Positions 55,805-64,000 of a DNA stretch of 64,000 nt are shown here, piece by piece. A program made the translations under genes and the position numbers. The notes under the pieces are model-generated. The model was not told the origin of the DNA, did no database searches, and saw nothing but the letters and a program-made list of their open reading frames with translations. Positions within the stretch are counted from its first letter, which is position 1. Each line of letters starts with the position of its first letter. The DNA comes from Actinoplanes campanulatus (GTDB lineage Bacteria; Actinomycetota; Actinomycetes; Mycobacteriales; Micromonosporaceae), in assembly GCF_014647795.1 (NCBI RefSeq), contig NZ_BMPW01000001.1, forward strand, positions 558,001 to 622,000, in the 5' to 3' direction.

Positions 55805-55840
55805 CGAAGGCCGGCCCCGCATCGCGAGGGCCGGCCTTCG
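55805..55840. terminator. Bidirectional terminator between lexA and the propeller protein gene
   Basis: CGAAGGCCGGCCC (55805-55817) and GGGCCGGCCTTCG (55828-55840) form a perfect 13-bp stem with a 10-nt loop, between two convergent stop codons. Confidence 0.85.
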
Positions 55841-55854
55841 TTGGGTCAAGGGGA

Positions 55855-57573
55855 CTAGCGGTTGTCGGGGCCTGGTGGGCGGCCACCGCCGCCATACATG
55901 CCCGAGCCTTGCTGGGGGCCACGGGGTTGCTGCTGGCCGCCGTAGCCGCCACCGCCACCGGGCGGCTGCGGAGCACGGCCGGGCTGCTGCTGCGGGCCAC
56001 GTGGGGGCTGCTGCGGGTTGCGCGGCGGCACCTGGCCCGGGCCACGGCCGGGCGGCGGCTGCTGACCACGGCCGGGCGCCTGCTGAGGACCGCGAGGCGG
56101 CTGCTCCTGCGGGCCGCGAGGCGCCTGCTGGGGGCCACGCGGCGGCTGCTGCTGGGGACCGCGGGGCGGCTGCTGCTGGGGACCGCGCGGCGGCTGCGGG
56201 CCACGTGGCGGCTGCTGCTGCGGGCCACGCGGCTGTTGCTGCTGCGGGCCGCGGGCGGGCGGCTGACCGGCGGGGCGGCCGTACTGAGGGCCGCCGGACG
56301 CCGGGCCGGACCCGGCGCCGTAGACCGGGCCGCCGCCACCGGGACGGCCGGAGCCGTAGGCCGCGCCCCGCTGAGGCGCCCCGCCGACCCCGATCAACTC
56401 GGTCTCCGGGTCGTCCTTGTTGAAGCCGCCGGGCAGATCGTCGTCGAGCGGGCCGGTCGCCTGCGGCGACTTGCGGAACCGGACGATGCCGAAGACGCCG
56501 GCGCCGACCAGGAGCAGGCCGAGTAGACCGACACCGCCCACCGCGTACATCAGGTTGTCCGGCGAGTAGTACCACGGCGTGCCCGTGGTGTCGCTTCCCT
56601 GCTTGTCCGACTTCTTGGCGATCTCGGTGGCCGGCGTGTACTGCCGGATGTGGTTGGCGGTGGCAGTGTCGCCACTCATGTCGGAGATGGTGAGGAAGGT
56701 CTTGCCGTCCGCCGAATACGAGATCGCCTCACCGAACTGCTCGTTGGGCAGACCGGTGGTGCGCGGCACCTTCTTCAGGGCGGCCAGCACGTCACCGTTG
56801 GTCACGTCCCATTCGAGGGCGTCGGTGTAGGTCCGCAGGACGACCCTGTCCCCGCTCGGGGCGATCGCGCCGCCGGTGACGGTCCTGTTGCCGATCCGGG
56901 CGACCCGGTTGCCGGCGGTCTCGGTGGCCGAGAGGGTGATCTCACCGACCCGCTTCATCGGCACGCCGGCGGAGTTGTTGACCTTGAGCGCCGCCGTCGG
57001 CTGGTAGATGCCGGCCGGCTTGCCGATCTCCTTGGTCACGATGAGCGGGGTGCCGTCGCCGTTGAGGAGCAGCGCCTCGGCGTCGTGCGCGTCCCCGCTC
57101 GGGTAGCTGAGGCGGTGGAGTTTCGGCTTGTCCGAACCGTCCGCCTTCATGCTCCACAGGCCGACGGTGGGCCGCGGGTCGGGCGGCGAGTCGCGGACGC
57201 CGTTGTCGCCGGTGTCCGCGATCCACAGGGTCTCGCCGTCGGCCGAGAGCACGATGTCCTCGGTGTCGGCCGGGCCGGCGCCGCTGAACGAGACCTTTTC
57301 GACGACCTTGCACTGGTTGTTGAGGAAGAAGACCTGCTCCCGGCTGTCGCCGCCGTCCTCGGCGCCGTCGTTGACGGCGACGTAACCCGATTTGGTCGCC
57401 ACCAGGCCGGAGATCTCGGACAGGTCGGAATCGCCGATCTTGCAGAGCTTCTTGCCCGGCGTCGCCTTCGCGCTGACCGTGGGGGCCGGCGTCGGGTCGT
57501 CGGCGGACGCACCGGAGGAGCCGACCATCACGAGACCGAAAGCCACGATGGTCGAGAACACGAGACGCCGCAT
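55855..57573 (-). CDS. Secreted beta-propeller-like protein with membrane anchor and Pro-Arg-Gly-Pro-Gln repeats
   Basis: 572 residues: signal peptide (MRRLVFSTIVAFGLVMVGSS, cut near ASA), a propeller-like domain (about 35-385; VFFLNNQCKVVEKVSFSGAG, LSADGETLWIADTGDNGVR), one transmembrane helix (about 400-420), then a cytosolic tail of about 150 residues made of repeated PRGPQQQP-type units with Gly/Tyr patches. The orientation puts the propeller outside and the low-complexity tail inside. Function unknown. The ATG at 57573 starts the signal peptide; the frame runs further upstream without support. Confidence 0.8.
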   Translation of the reverse strand: MRRLVFSTIVAFGLVMVGSSGASADDPTPAPTVSAKATPGKKLCKIGDSDLSEISGLVATKSGYVAVNDGAEDGGDSREQVFFLNNQCKVVEKVSFSGAGPADTEDIVLSADGETLWIADTGDNGVRDSPPDPRPTVGLWSMKADGSDKPKLHRLSYPSGDAHDAEALLLNGDGTPLIVTKEIGKPAGIYQPTAALKVNNSAGVPMKRVGEITLSATETAGNRVARIGNRTVTGGAIAPSGDRVVLRTYTDALEWDVTNGDVLAALKKVPRTTGLPNEQFGEAISYSADGKTFLTISDMSGDTATANHIRQYTPATEIAKKSDKQGSDTTGTPWYYSPDNLMYAVGGVGLLGLLLVGAGVFGIVRFRKSPQATGPLDDDLPGGFNKDDPETELIGVGGAPQRGAAYGSGRPGGGGPVYGAGSGPASGGPQYGRPAGQPPARGPQQQQPRGPQQQPPRGPQPPRGPQQQPPRGPQQQPPRGPQQAPRGPQEQPPRGPQQAPGRGQQPPPGRGPGQVPPRNPQQPPRGPQQQPGRAPQPPGGGGGYGGQQQPRGPQQGSGMYGGGGRPPGPDNR

Positions 57574-57789
57574 TCGCACAGTGTCGCATGCGGGCTCACG
57601 TGCCGGTATTACGTGTGGATCAAAGGTGGGACGAGTCGGGCACTCCTGTGATATCACGCCTTCACACTCGGTGATCGACATGACCGGATTGACCGCACCC
57701 GTCCCGACCGGGATCGGATGCGGCCTCCTCGTCGCGATCGAAATTTTGTTCACGTTCATCCCGTCGTCGCGAATGGCGAAACCACGGGA

Positions 57790-59202
57790 TCAGGAACGAA
57801 ACTCCGCCAAATCGGCCGCGAGCCGCTCGTCGACTCGTACGAGCAGTTCGGTTCCGTCGTCCAGGTGTCGGGACTGGAGCACCTGACCGGACCGGTGCAC
57901 CCGGGCCACCAGGTCTCCCCGGTCGTACGGCACCAGGAGCCGCAGCTCGACGGCCGGCCGGGGCAGCCGGTCGGCGATCGCCTTGTGCAGCTCCGGGATG
58001 CCGGCGCCGGACCGCGCGGAGACGAAGATCGCATCCGGCCACGCCCGCTTGAGGCGCAGCACGGTCTCCTCGTCGGCCGCGTCCAACTTGTTGATCACCA
58101 GGAGCTCGGGCAGCCGGTCGGCGCCGACCTCACCGAGCACCTCGCGGACCGCGCTGACCTGGCCCTCAGGATCCGGGTGGGCGCCGTCGACGACGTGCAC
58201 CAGCAGGTCGGCCTGGGCCACCTCCTCCAGCGTCGAGCGGAACGCCTCGACGATCTGGTGCGGCAGGTGCCGGACGAAGCCGACCGTGTCGGAGAGCGTG
58301 AAGACACGCCCGTCCTCCGCGGCGGTCCGCCGGGTGGTCGGGTCCAGGGTGGCGAACAGCGCGTCCTCCACCAGGACCCCGGCCTGGGTCAGGCGGTTCA
58401 GCAGGCTGGACTTGCCGGCGTTGGTGTAACCGGCGATCGCCACGGCCGGCACCCCGCTGGCGGCACGGCGGGAGCGCTTGGTCTCCCGGACCGTCTTCAT
58501 GGATTTGATCTCACGCCGGAGTTTCGCGATCCGCGTGTTGATCCGCCGCCGGTCGGTCTCCAGCTTCGTCTCACCGGGGCCACGGGTGCCGACACCGCCG
58601 CCACCCGAGCCGCCGCCGGCGCCACCACCCTGCCGGGACATCGCCTCACCCCAACCGCGCAGACGCGGCAGGAGGTATTGCAGCTGGGCGAGCTCGACCT
58701 GGGCCTTGCCCTCCCGGCTCTTGGCGTGCTGGGCGAAGATGTCGAGGATCAGGGCGGTCCGGTCGACCACCTTGACCTTGACCTGCTGCTCCAGGTTGCG
58801 CAGCTGGGACGGGGACAGCTCGCCGTCGCAGATGACCGTGTCCGCGCCGGTCATGACGACCACGTCGCGGAGCTCGTCGACCTTGCCGCGGCCGATGAAG
58901 GTGGCCGCGTCCGGCTGTTTCCGTCGCTGGATCAGGCCCTCGAGGACCTGGGAGCCGGCGGTCTCGGCGAGAGCGGCCAGCTCGGTCAGTGAATTGTCGG
59001 CGTCCTCGACGCTGCCCTCGGTCCACACCCCGACCAGGACGACCCTCTCGAGTCGCAACTGGCGGTACTCGACCTCGGTGACGTCGGTCAGCTCGGTGGA
59101 GAGACCGGCCACCCGCCTGAGCGAGTGCCGCTCCTCGAGCTCCAGGTCCCCGGTGGTGGGATCCAGCTCGTCAAGGACGGGTGTCTGGTACGTGTTTCGC
59201 AA
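57790..59202 (-). CDS. hflX: Ribosome-associated GTPase HflX
   Basis: 470 residues. The N-terminal HflX domain contains DAATFIGRGKVDELRDVV and the linker GTRGPGETKLETDRRRI; the G domain has G1 GYTNAGKSSLLN, G3 DTVGFVRHLPHQ and G4 NKLD. HflX splits stalled ribosomes and is linked to stress and macrolide tolerance. The long upstream frame is antisense to malic enzyme. TTG 59202 was chosen because AGGAGG lies six bases upstream and the protein starts LRNTYQTPVLDELD as homologues do. This is the Rv2725c position. Confidence 0.93.
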   Translation of the reverse strand: MRNTYQTPVLDELDPTTGDLELEERHSLRRVAGLSTELTDVTEVEYRQLRLERVVLVGVWTEGSVEDADNSLTELAALAETAGSQVLEGLIQRRKQPDAATFIGRGKVDELRDVVVMTGADTVICDGELSPSQLRNLEQQVKVKVVDRTALILDIFAQHAKSREGKAQVELAQLQYLLPRLRGWGEAMSRQGGGAGGGSGGGGVGTRGPGETKLETDRRRINTRIAKLRREIKSMKTVRETKRSRRAASGVPAVAIAGYTNAGKSSLLNRLTQAGVLVEDALFATLDPTTRRTAAEDGRVFTLSDTVGFVRHLPHQIVEAFRSTLEEVAQADLLVHVVDGAHPDPEGQVSAVREVLGEVGADRLPELLVINKLDAADEETVLRLKRAWPDAIFVSARSGAGIPELHKAIADRLPRPAVELRLLVPYDRGDLVARVHRSGQVLQSRHLDDGTELLVRVDERLAADLAEFRS

Positions 59203-59355
59203 AAGTGACCTCCTCCGCACGATCGTGGCACGTCGTGCGGGCGCATGCATCCAGATAACAGGGGCTAACTCACGGGTAACCACCGCGAAGGGATCGAACA
59301 TTCCGCGCGAGCGACAATTCCATCTGCTCGCCCCACCAACGTCGGAGGGAAACCC

Positions 59356-60816
59356 GTGGTGACCACCCGCCTGCCGAGCGCAGGATTCTCGATCACGATT
59401 CGTATCGCGGTAACCGCGGACGCCTCGTCCATCGGCCGGCTCACCACCTGCGTGGGTGAGGCCGGGGCGATCGTGACGGCGCTGGACGTGGTGGACTCCG
59501 ACCCCACCCACGTGCTGGTCGACCTCACCTGTGACACCGCCGACGCCGCGCACGCCGACCAGGTCGTCAAGCAGCTCGAGGAGCAGGACGGGGTGGACGT
59601 CCGCAAGGTCTCCGACCGCACGTTCCTGCTGCACCTGGGCGGCAAGATCGAGGTGTCGTCGAAGGTCGCGCTGCGCAACCGGGACGAGCTGTCCCGCGCG
59701 TACACCCCGGGGGTGGCCCGGGTCTGCATGGCGATCGCGGAGAACCCGGCGGACGCCCGCCGCCTCACCATCAAGCGCAACACGGTCGCCGTGGTCAGCG
59801 ACGGCTCGGCCGTGCTCGGCCTGGGCAACATCGGGCCGGCCGCGGCGATGCCGGTGATGGAGGGCAAGGCCGCGCTGTTCAAGCGGTTCGGCGGCGTGGA
59901 CGCCTGGCCGGTGGTGCTGGACACGCAGGACACCGACGAGATCGTGGCCATCGTGAAGGCGATCGCCCCGGCCTACGGCGGCATCAACCTGGAGGACATC
60001 GCGGCGCCGCGGTGCTTCGAGATCGAGGCGCGGCTGCGCGAGTTGCTGGACATCCCGGTCTTCCACGACGACCAGCACGGCACGGCGATCTGCGTGCTGG
60101 CCGCGCTCACCAACGCGATGCGGGTGGTGGGCAAGCGGATGGAGGACGTGAAGGTGGTGGTGTCCGGCGCCGGCGCGGCCGGCACCGCGATCATGAAGCT
60201 GCTGATGCGGCAGGGGGTGGGCGACATCATCGCCTACGACCGGCTGGGCGCCCTGCACCGCGGCATGCCCGGCCTGAACGAGTCGATGCAGTGGCTGGCC
60301 GACCACACCAACCGGGAGAACTACTCCGGCGACCTGCCCGGCGCGATCGCCGGGGCGGACGTCTTCATCGGCGTCTCCGCGCCGAACCTGCTCACCGGCG
60401 ACGACATCGCCCGGATGGCGGACCGGGCGATCGTGTTCGCGATGGCCAACCCGGACCCGGAGGTCGACCCGCGGGAGGCCCGCAAGCACGCCGCGATCGT
60501 CGCGACCGGCCGTTCCGACCAGCCCAACCAGATCAACAACGTGCTGGCCTTCCCGGGCGTCTTCCGCGGCCTGCTGGACGCCGGCGCCGAGGGGTTCACC
60601 GAGGAGATGGCGCTGGCCGCGGCCCGGGCCATCGCCGACGTGGTGGGCGAGGACAAGCTCAACCCCACGGTGATCATCCCGAGCGTCTTCGACCCGCGGG
60701 TCACCCCGGCGGTGGCGGCGGCGATCCGCGCGGTGGTCCGGGGCGGGCACGCCCCGTCCAATTCCGCGGCCATTCCGGAGTCGGAGCTCGACAAGGCCCC
60801 GGAGACGACCTTTTAA
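59356..60816 (+). CDS. NAD-type malic enzyme with N-terminal ACT domain
   Basis: 486 residues. An ACT-like domain (about 12-90, [20 protein letters not shown]) precedes the malic-enzyme catalytic part: [49 protein letters not shown]-type metal motif ([12 protein letters not shown]) and the Rossmann [17 protein letters not shown]. It decarboxylates malate to pyruvate. The ACT domain suggests allosteric control by a small metabolite, unknown here. The GTG at 59356 has GGAGGG upstream. Followed by a clear terminator. Confidence 0.93.
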   Translation: MVTTRLPSAGFSITIRIAVTADASSIGRLTTCVGEAGAIVTALDVVDSDPTHVLVDLTCDTADAAHADQVVKQLEEQDGVDVRKVSDRTFLLHLGGKIEVSSKVALRNRDELSRAYTPGVARVCMAIAENPADARRLTIKRNTVAVVSDGSAVLGLGNIGPAAAMPVMEGKAALFKRFGGVDAWPVVLDTQDTDEIVAIVKAIAPAYGGINLEDIAAPRCFEIEARLRELLDIPVFHDDQHGTAICVLAALTNAMRVVGKRMEDVKVVVSGAGAAGTAIMKLLMRQGVGDIIAYDRLGALHRGMPGLNESMQWLADHTNRENYSGDLPGAIAGADVFIGVSAPNLLTGDDIARMADRAIVFAMANPDPEVDPREARKHAAIVATGRSDQPNQINNVLAFPGVFRGLLDAGAEGFTEEMALAAARAIADVVGEDKLNPTVIIPSVFDPRVTPAVAAAIRAVVRGGHAPSNSAAIPESELDKAPETTF

Positions 60817-60824
60817 ACCTTTTG

Positions 60825-60855
60825 CCGGGTACGGGGACGCGTGCCCCGTACCCGG
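60825..60855. terminator. Terminator hairpin between malic enzyme and GDPD genes
   Basis: CCGGGTACGGGG (60825-60836) pairs perfectly with CCCCGTACCCGG (60844-60855) over 12 bp with a 7-nt loop. TTTT lies on the malic-enzyme side, so it may work leftward too. Confidence 0.82.
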
Positions 60856-60863
60856 TGAAGGTG

Positions 60864-61604
60864 CTACTCCGCGCCCGCCCAGCCGGTGAGCTCGCCGACC
60901 AGGTCGGTGATCAGGCCGGACACACCCGCGTCCACCAGGGGACGCCACTGGGCCATGTCGTTGGGGGTCCACGGCATCACGCCGATCCCGGCGGCGGCCA
61001 GCCCGGCCATCGTCTCCGGACCGTGCAGGACGTCCTCCACCGACGGGTTGGTGCAGGTCACGCCCAGCTCCCGGGACAGCTCGACGGTCTCCGCGTCGAA
61101 CCGGAACAGCAACAGCCCGCGCCGCACCTCGGGCGCCACGTCACGGACCTTGCGGACCACGTCGGCGTCGAAGCTCTGCAACACCGAACGGCCCAGCAGG
61201 TCGCGCTCGGCCAACTGGGCCACGATCGACTTCACCTCGTCGAGGGTGGCCGGCGGTTTGATCTCAACGAGGATCTCGGCCGGCCCCGGGGCGAGCAGGT
61301 CCAGAGTCTCGGCCAGCGTGGGCACCCGCAGCCCGGTGAACCCGGCGCCGAACCAGGAACCGGCGTCCAGCTCGGCGATCTCGTCGTAGGTCAGGTCCCA
61401 GACCCGGCCGGAGCCGTTCGTGGTCCGGTCGACCGTCCGGTCGTGGATCACCACGGGCACGGCGTCCCGGGTCACCCGGACGTCGAACTCGACGAAGGTG
61501 GCCCCGGCCCGCAGCGCGGCGGCGAAGGCGGGCAGCGTGTTCTCCGGGGCGACGGTCGAGTAGCCCCGGTGCGCGACTCGGTGCACTGCGGCGCGGGCCG
61601 GCAT
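60864..61604 (-). CDS. Glycerophosphodiester phosphodiesterase family protein
   Basis: 246 residues of the GDPD TIM-barrel. The N-terminal VAHRGYSTVAPENTLPAF holds the first catalytic His and a metal-binding Glu region; FVEFDVRVTRDAVPVVIHD holds the other metal ligands and second His. Hydrolyses glycerophosphodiesters to glycerol-3-phosphate. No signal peptide is seen, so it is cytosolic. The ATG at 61604 overlaps the dapF stop by one base, in a miaA-dapF-GDPD operon. Confidence 0.92.
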   Translation of the reverse strand: MPARAAVHRVAHRGYSTVAPENTLPAFAAALRAGATFVEFDVRVTRDAVPVVIHDRTVDRTTNGSGRVWDLTYDEIAELDAGSWFGAGFTGLRVPTLAETLDLLAPGPAEILVEIKPPATLDEVKSIVAQLAERDLLGRSVLQSFDADVVRKVRDVAPEVRRGLLLFRFDAETVELSRELGVTCTNPSVEDVLHGPETMAGLAAAGIGVMPWTPNDMAQWRPLVDAGVSGLITDLVGELTGWAGAE

Positions 61605-62461
61605 CAGAGCACGGCCGCCGGGTCGACCTCGCCGTCGGCGACCAGCACGGCCGGGCCCTCCAGCCACCACCCGCCGTCGGCGTCATGGGTCACGACCAGG
61701 CGGCCGCCGGGCAGGTCCACCGCGATCGAGCCGGTGGCCAGGCCGGCGTCGCGCAACGCCACCGCGCCGACCGCGAGCGCGCCCGTGCCGCAGGACTGGG
61801 TCTCGCCGGAGCCGCGCTCGTGGACCCGCATCCGGACGTGGCCGTCGGTCCCCTCGACCGGCTCGGCGGGCTCGACGAACTCGACGTTCACCCCGTGCGG
61901 GAAGACGGCCGGGTCGTGCAGCGGCGGGTGGGTCAGGTCGAGGGCGGCCAGCTCCGTGCCGTCGTGCAGACCGCAGACCAGGTGTGGGTTACCGGTGTCC
62001 ACGGCGACGCCGGGCACGGTGAGCGCGCCGACGGTCGCCGTGCTTCCCGCGTACACCCTGGGGGTCGTCATCCGCGCACGGACCGTGCCGTCACCGATCA
62101 GGGTGACCAGGACGCCGGCCCGGGTGGCCACCGGAAGGCCCTCCGGGCCGGGCGTGGCGAGGCCGCGGTCCAGCAGGTAGCGCACGAAGACGCGCAGGCC
62201 GTTGCCGCACATCTCGGCGATCGAGCCGTCGCTGTTGCGGTAGTCCATGAACCACTCGGCCTCGGCGGCGAACCCGGCGGCCTCGGGGTGTTTGGCGCTG
62301 CGGACCACCCGGAGCACACCGTCGCCGCCGATCCCCCGGTGGCGGTCGCAGAGCGCCGCGACGAGCTCCGCGGTCAGGTCGAGCTCCCCGAACGGGTCGG
62401 GGATGATGACGAAGTCGTTGCCGGTCCCGTGGCCTTTGGTGAAACGCACGCCGACCATCAT
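61604..62461 (-). CDS. dapF: Diaminopimelate epimerase
   Basis: 285 residues. Converts LL- to meso-diaminopimelate for lysine and peptidoglycan. Both catalytic cysteines are visible: EMCGNGLRVFVRYL and QSCGTGALAVGA; the N-terminal TKGHGTGNDFVIIPDP is canonical. The ATG pair at 62461/62458 overlaps the miaA stop, so translation is coupled. miaA-dapF order is typical of actinobacteria (Rv2727c-Rv2726c). Confidence 0.96.
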   Translation of the reverse strand: MMVGVRFTKGHGTGNDFVIIPDPFGELDLTAELVAALCDRHRGIGGDGVLRVVRSAKHPEAAGFAAEAEWFMDYRNSDGSIAEMCGNGLRVFVRYLLDRGLATPGPEGLPVATRAGVLVTLIGDGTVRARMTTPRVYAGSTATVGALTVPGVAVDTGNPHLVCGLHDGTELAALDLTHPPLHDPAVFPHGVNVEFVEPAEPVEGTDGHVRMRVHERGSGETQSCGTGALAVGAVALRDAGLATGSIAVDLPGGRLVVTHDADGGWWLEGPAVLVADGEVDPAAVL

Positions 62462-63381
62462 CCCGCAAGCGCGATCGCGTCCGCCACGAGCTTCGGATCC
62501 GCACCGTCCAGCCAGGTGATCGAGGGGTCACGGCGGAACCAGGACCGCTGTCGGCGGACGAACCGCCGGGTGCCCTGGACGGTGTCCGCCTTCGCCTGCT
62601 CCTCGGTCAGCGTGCCGTCGATCTGGGCGAGCGCCTGCTGGTACCCGAGCGCACGGGAGGCGGTCCGGCCCTCCCGGATCCCGGTCAGGCCCCGCACCTC
62701 GCCGATCAGCCCGGCCGCCCACATCAGGTCGACCCGCAGCGCGATCCGCTCGTCCAGCGCGGCGGTGTCCCGGTCGACGCCGATCTGCACCGACTCGTAG
62801 ACCGGCCGCGGATCGGGCAGGCTCGCGGTGAACGGCAGCCCGGTCAGCTCGATCACCTCCAGGGCGCGGACGATCCGGCGGCCGTTGCTCGGCAGGATCT
62901 TGACGGCGGCCGCCGGGTCGAGCCCGGCGAGCCGGGCGTGCAGCGCCGCCGGGCCGGCCGCGGTCAGCTCCTGTTCGAGCCGGGCCCGGATCGCCGGGTC
63001 GGTGCCCGGGAACTCGAAGTCCTCCAGGACCGCCCGGACGTACAGGCCGGAGCCACCGACCAGCAGCGGCACCCGGCCGCGGGCGAGCACCCCGTCGATC
63101 GCGGCGCGGGCCAGCCGCTGGTACTCGGCGACCGCGGCGGGCTCGGTCACGTCCCAGATGTCGAGCAGATGGTGCGGCACGCCCTCGCGCTCGGCCGGGG
63201 TGAGTTTGGCCGTGCCGATGTCCATCCCGCGGTAGAGCTGCATCGAGTCGGCGTTGATCACCTCGCCGTCGAGTTCGTGGGCGAGAGCGATGCTCAGCGC
63301 GGATTTGCCGGCCGCCGTCGGCCCGACGACGGTGACCACCCGCTGACCTGTCCGGAACCGCACCGGCCAACCGTAGGACAC
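62458..63381 (-). CDS. miaA: tRNA dimethylallyltransferase MiaA
   Basis: 307 residues. Transfers dimethylallyl to A37 of tRNAs reading U-starting codons. The P-loop GPTAAGKSALSIALAHEL, the NADSMQLYRGMDIGTAKLT substrate motif and GGSGLYVRAVL are present, with a C-terminal QGTRRFVRRQRSWFRRD. It uses dimethylallyl diphosphate, a product of the MEP pathway begun by Dxs. GTG 63381 was kept; GTG 63363 in the same frame is nearly as likely, and no ribosome binding site decides between them. Confidence 0.95.
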   Translation of the reverse strand: MSYGWPVRFRTGQRVVTVVGPTAAGKSALSIALAHELDGEVINADSMQLYRGMDIGTAKLTPAEREGVPHHLLDIWDVTEPAAVAEYQRLARAAIDGVLARGRVPLLVGGSGLYVRAVLEDFEFPGTDPAIRARLEQELTAAGPAALHARLAGLDPAAAVKILPSNGRRIVRALEVIELTGLPFTASLPDPRPVYESVQIGVDRDTAALDERIALRVDLMWAAGLIGEVRGLTGIREGRTASRALGYQQALAQIDGTLTEEQAKADTVQGTRRFVRRQRSWFRRDPSITWLDGADPKLVADAIALAG

Positions 63382-63543
63382 CGTTGTGTCACGGTCGTCG
63401 GCGGGAGCTTTCCCCTAACCGGGTTGGACCTGTGACAATGCGCGAGAAAGAATGCCGTTGGGAAGTTGGCATTCGAGACTGCGCTATGGCGGTGGCCGAG
63501 GCTCCGGTTGGACCTGCGGCGCCGGGAGAACGAGGATGAGCTC

Positions 63544-64000
63544 ATGAACGACTGGACGGCCTTCGGGCGCGTGGATGCCGACGGCACCGTGTACGTGAAG
63601 ACCGCCGAGGGCGACCGTGTGGTCGGCTCCTGGCAGGCGGGCACCCCCGAGGAGGGGCTCGCGCACTTCGCCCGGCGATTCGCCGACCTGGTCACCGAGG
63701 TCGACCTCGTCGAGGCTCGCCTCAAGTCCGGCGCGGCGGACGCGGCCCACTCGCTCACCAGCGTGAAGCGGCTGCGGACCCAGCTCGACGAGGCCCACGT
63801 GGTGGGTGACATCGACGGTCTGGCGGCCCGCCTGGACCGGCTCGCCACCCTCGCCGAGGAGAAGGCCGGTGAGGCTCGCGCGGCCCGCGAGGTGGCCCGC
63901 ACCGAGGCGGTGGCCCGCAAGACCGCCCTGGTCGAGGAGGCGGAGAAGATCGCCGCCGACGCCACCGGGTGGAAGTCGGCGGGGGATCGGCTCAAGGAGA
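63544..64000 (+). CDS. DUF349 domain-containing protein, N-terminal part
   Basis: The first 152 codons are in the window; the 3' end is cut. The start MNDWTAFGRVDADGTVYVKT and a helical, Glu/Ala/Arg-rich continuation (LDRLATLAEEKAGEARAARE) are those of actinobacterial DUF349 proteins (Rv2731 position, divergent from miaA). The fold is a long coiled coil of three-helix repeats; the function is unknown. GGGAGAACGAGG lies upstream as ribosome binding site. Confidence 0.88.
   Translation, partial: MNDWTAFGRVDADGTVYVKTAEGDRVVGSWQAGTPEEGLAHFARRFADLVTEVDLVEARLKSGAADAAHSLTSVKRLRTQLDEAHVVGDIDGLAARLDRLATLAEEKAGEARAAREVARTEAVARKTALVEEAEKIAADATGWKSAGDRLKE

Noticed and set aside
55900-56280. Dense tandem repeats resembling a repeat array or CRISPR
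   Set aside because: The period follows codons of the PRGPQQ protein repeats, there are no unique spacers of constant length, and the frame is maintained.
57790-60972. A 1060-codon open frame that ends in HflX
   Set aside because: The part above 59202 is the antisense of the well-supported malic enzyme gene; long antisense frames are a normal effect of high GC content.

Overview
This window is chromosomal DNA from a high-GC actinobacterium, most probably a member of the Micromonosporaceae (Actinoplanes-like; the genus is an inference). Evidence is the GC-rich third codon positions, frequent GTG starts, the actinobacterial families DUF3000, DUF3039, DUF3093, DUF3099, DUF3159, DUF3710, DUF4193 and DUF5522, a coproporphyrin-type haem branch, and gene order that follows, with insertions, the Mycobacterium tuberculosis stretch from hemE/dxs through ceoBC, dut, suhB, sigA, sigB, ideR, lexA and hflX to miaA (recalled from knowledge of that genome). 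No insertion sequence, prophage, CRISPR array, rRNA or tRNA was found.

Layout. 1-391: 5' part of thyA. 414-5032: a CBM48-like protein, a GNAT enzyme, the hemE-cgoX-chdC haem genes and a DUF3000 gene. 5093-7585: a membrane-anchored serine protease and an RNase D. 7648-17845: a block inserted, relative to M. tuberculosis, between the RNase D and dxs genes. It holds a proline-rich membrane protein, a thiolase/hydroxyacyl-CoA dehydrogenase pair, a two-component system and three tandem paralogous membrane beta-propeller proteins, the last apparently read through from dxs. 17862-20875: dxs, then folD behind a ZTP-type riboswitch. 21051-25801: an RNA methyltransferase, a KimA-like permease and two TrkA/Ceo proteins (potassium). 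25798-34063: conserved small genes, dut, suhB and the principal sigma factor gene.

34142-43167: an XRE regulator/membrane protein pair, a helicase, a TRIC channel, the pseudouridine genes psuG-psuK, a HhH glycosylase-like protein, dtd, a Spo0M protein and a second sigma-70 gene. 43171-47739: a GNAT/acyl-CoA synthetase fusion next to an AcuC deacetylase (opposing lysine acylation functions) and an IdeR-type iron regulator. 47736-50575: a lipoprotein, DUF5522, a HTH protein, a hydrolase and a nucleotidyltransferase. 50736-55759: nrdJ, nrdR, a 45-residue membrane protein and lexA, with DnaA-, NrdR- and LexA-like sites between them. 55855-64000: a propeller/proline-repeat protein, hflX, malic enzyme, a GDPD, dapF, miaA and the start of a DUF349 gene.

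The most interesting regions are the dxs-propeller-two-component run (11897-19775), the 174-bp identity between the two sigma genes, and the control region at 54328-54880. Several genes also share a leaderless promoter layout, with a -10-like hexamer 6-7 nt before the start codon.
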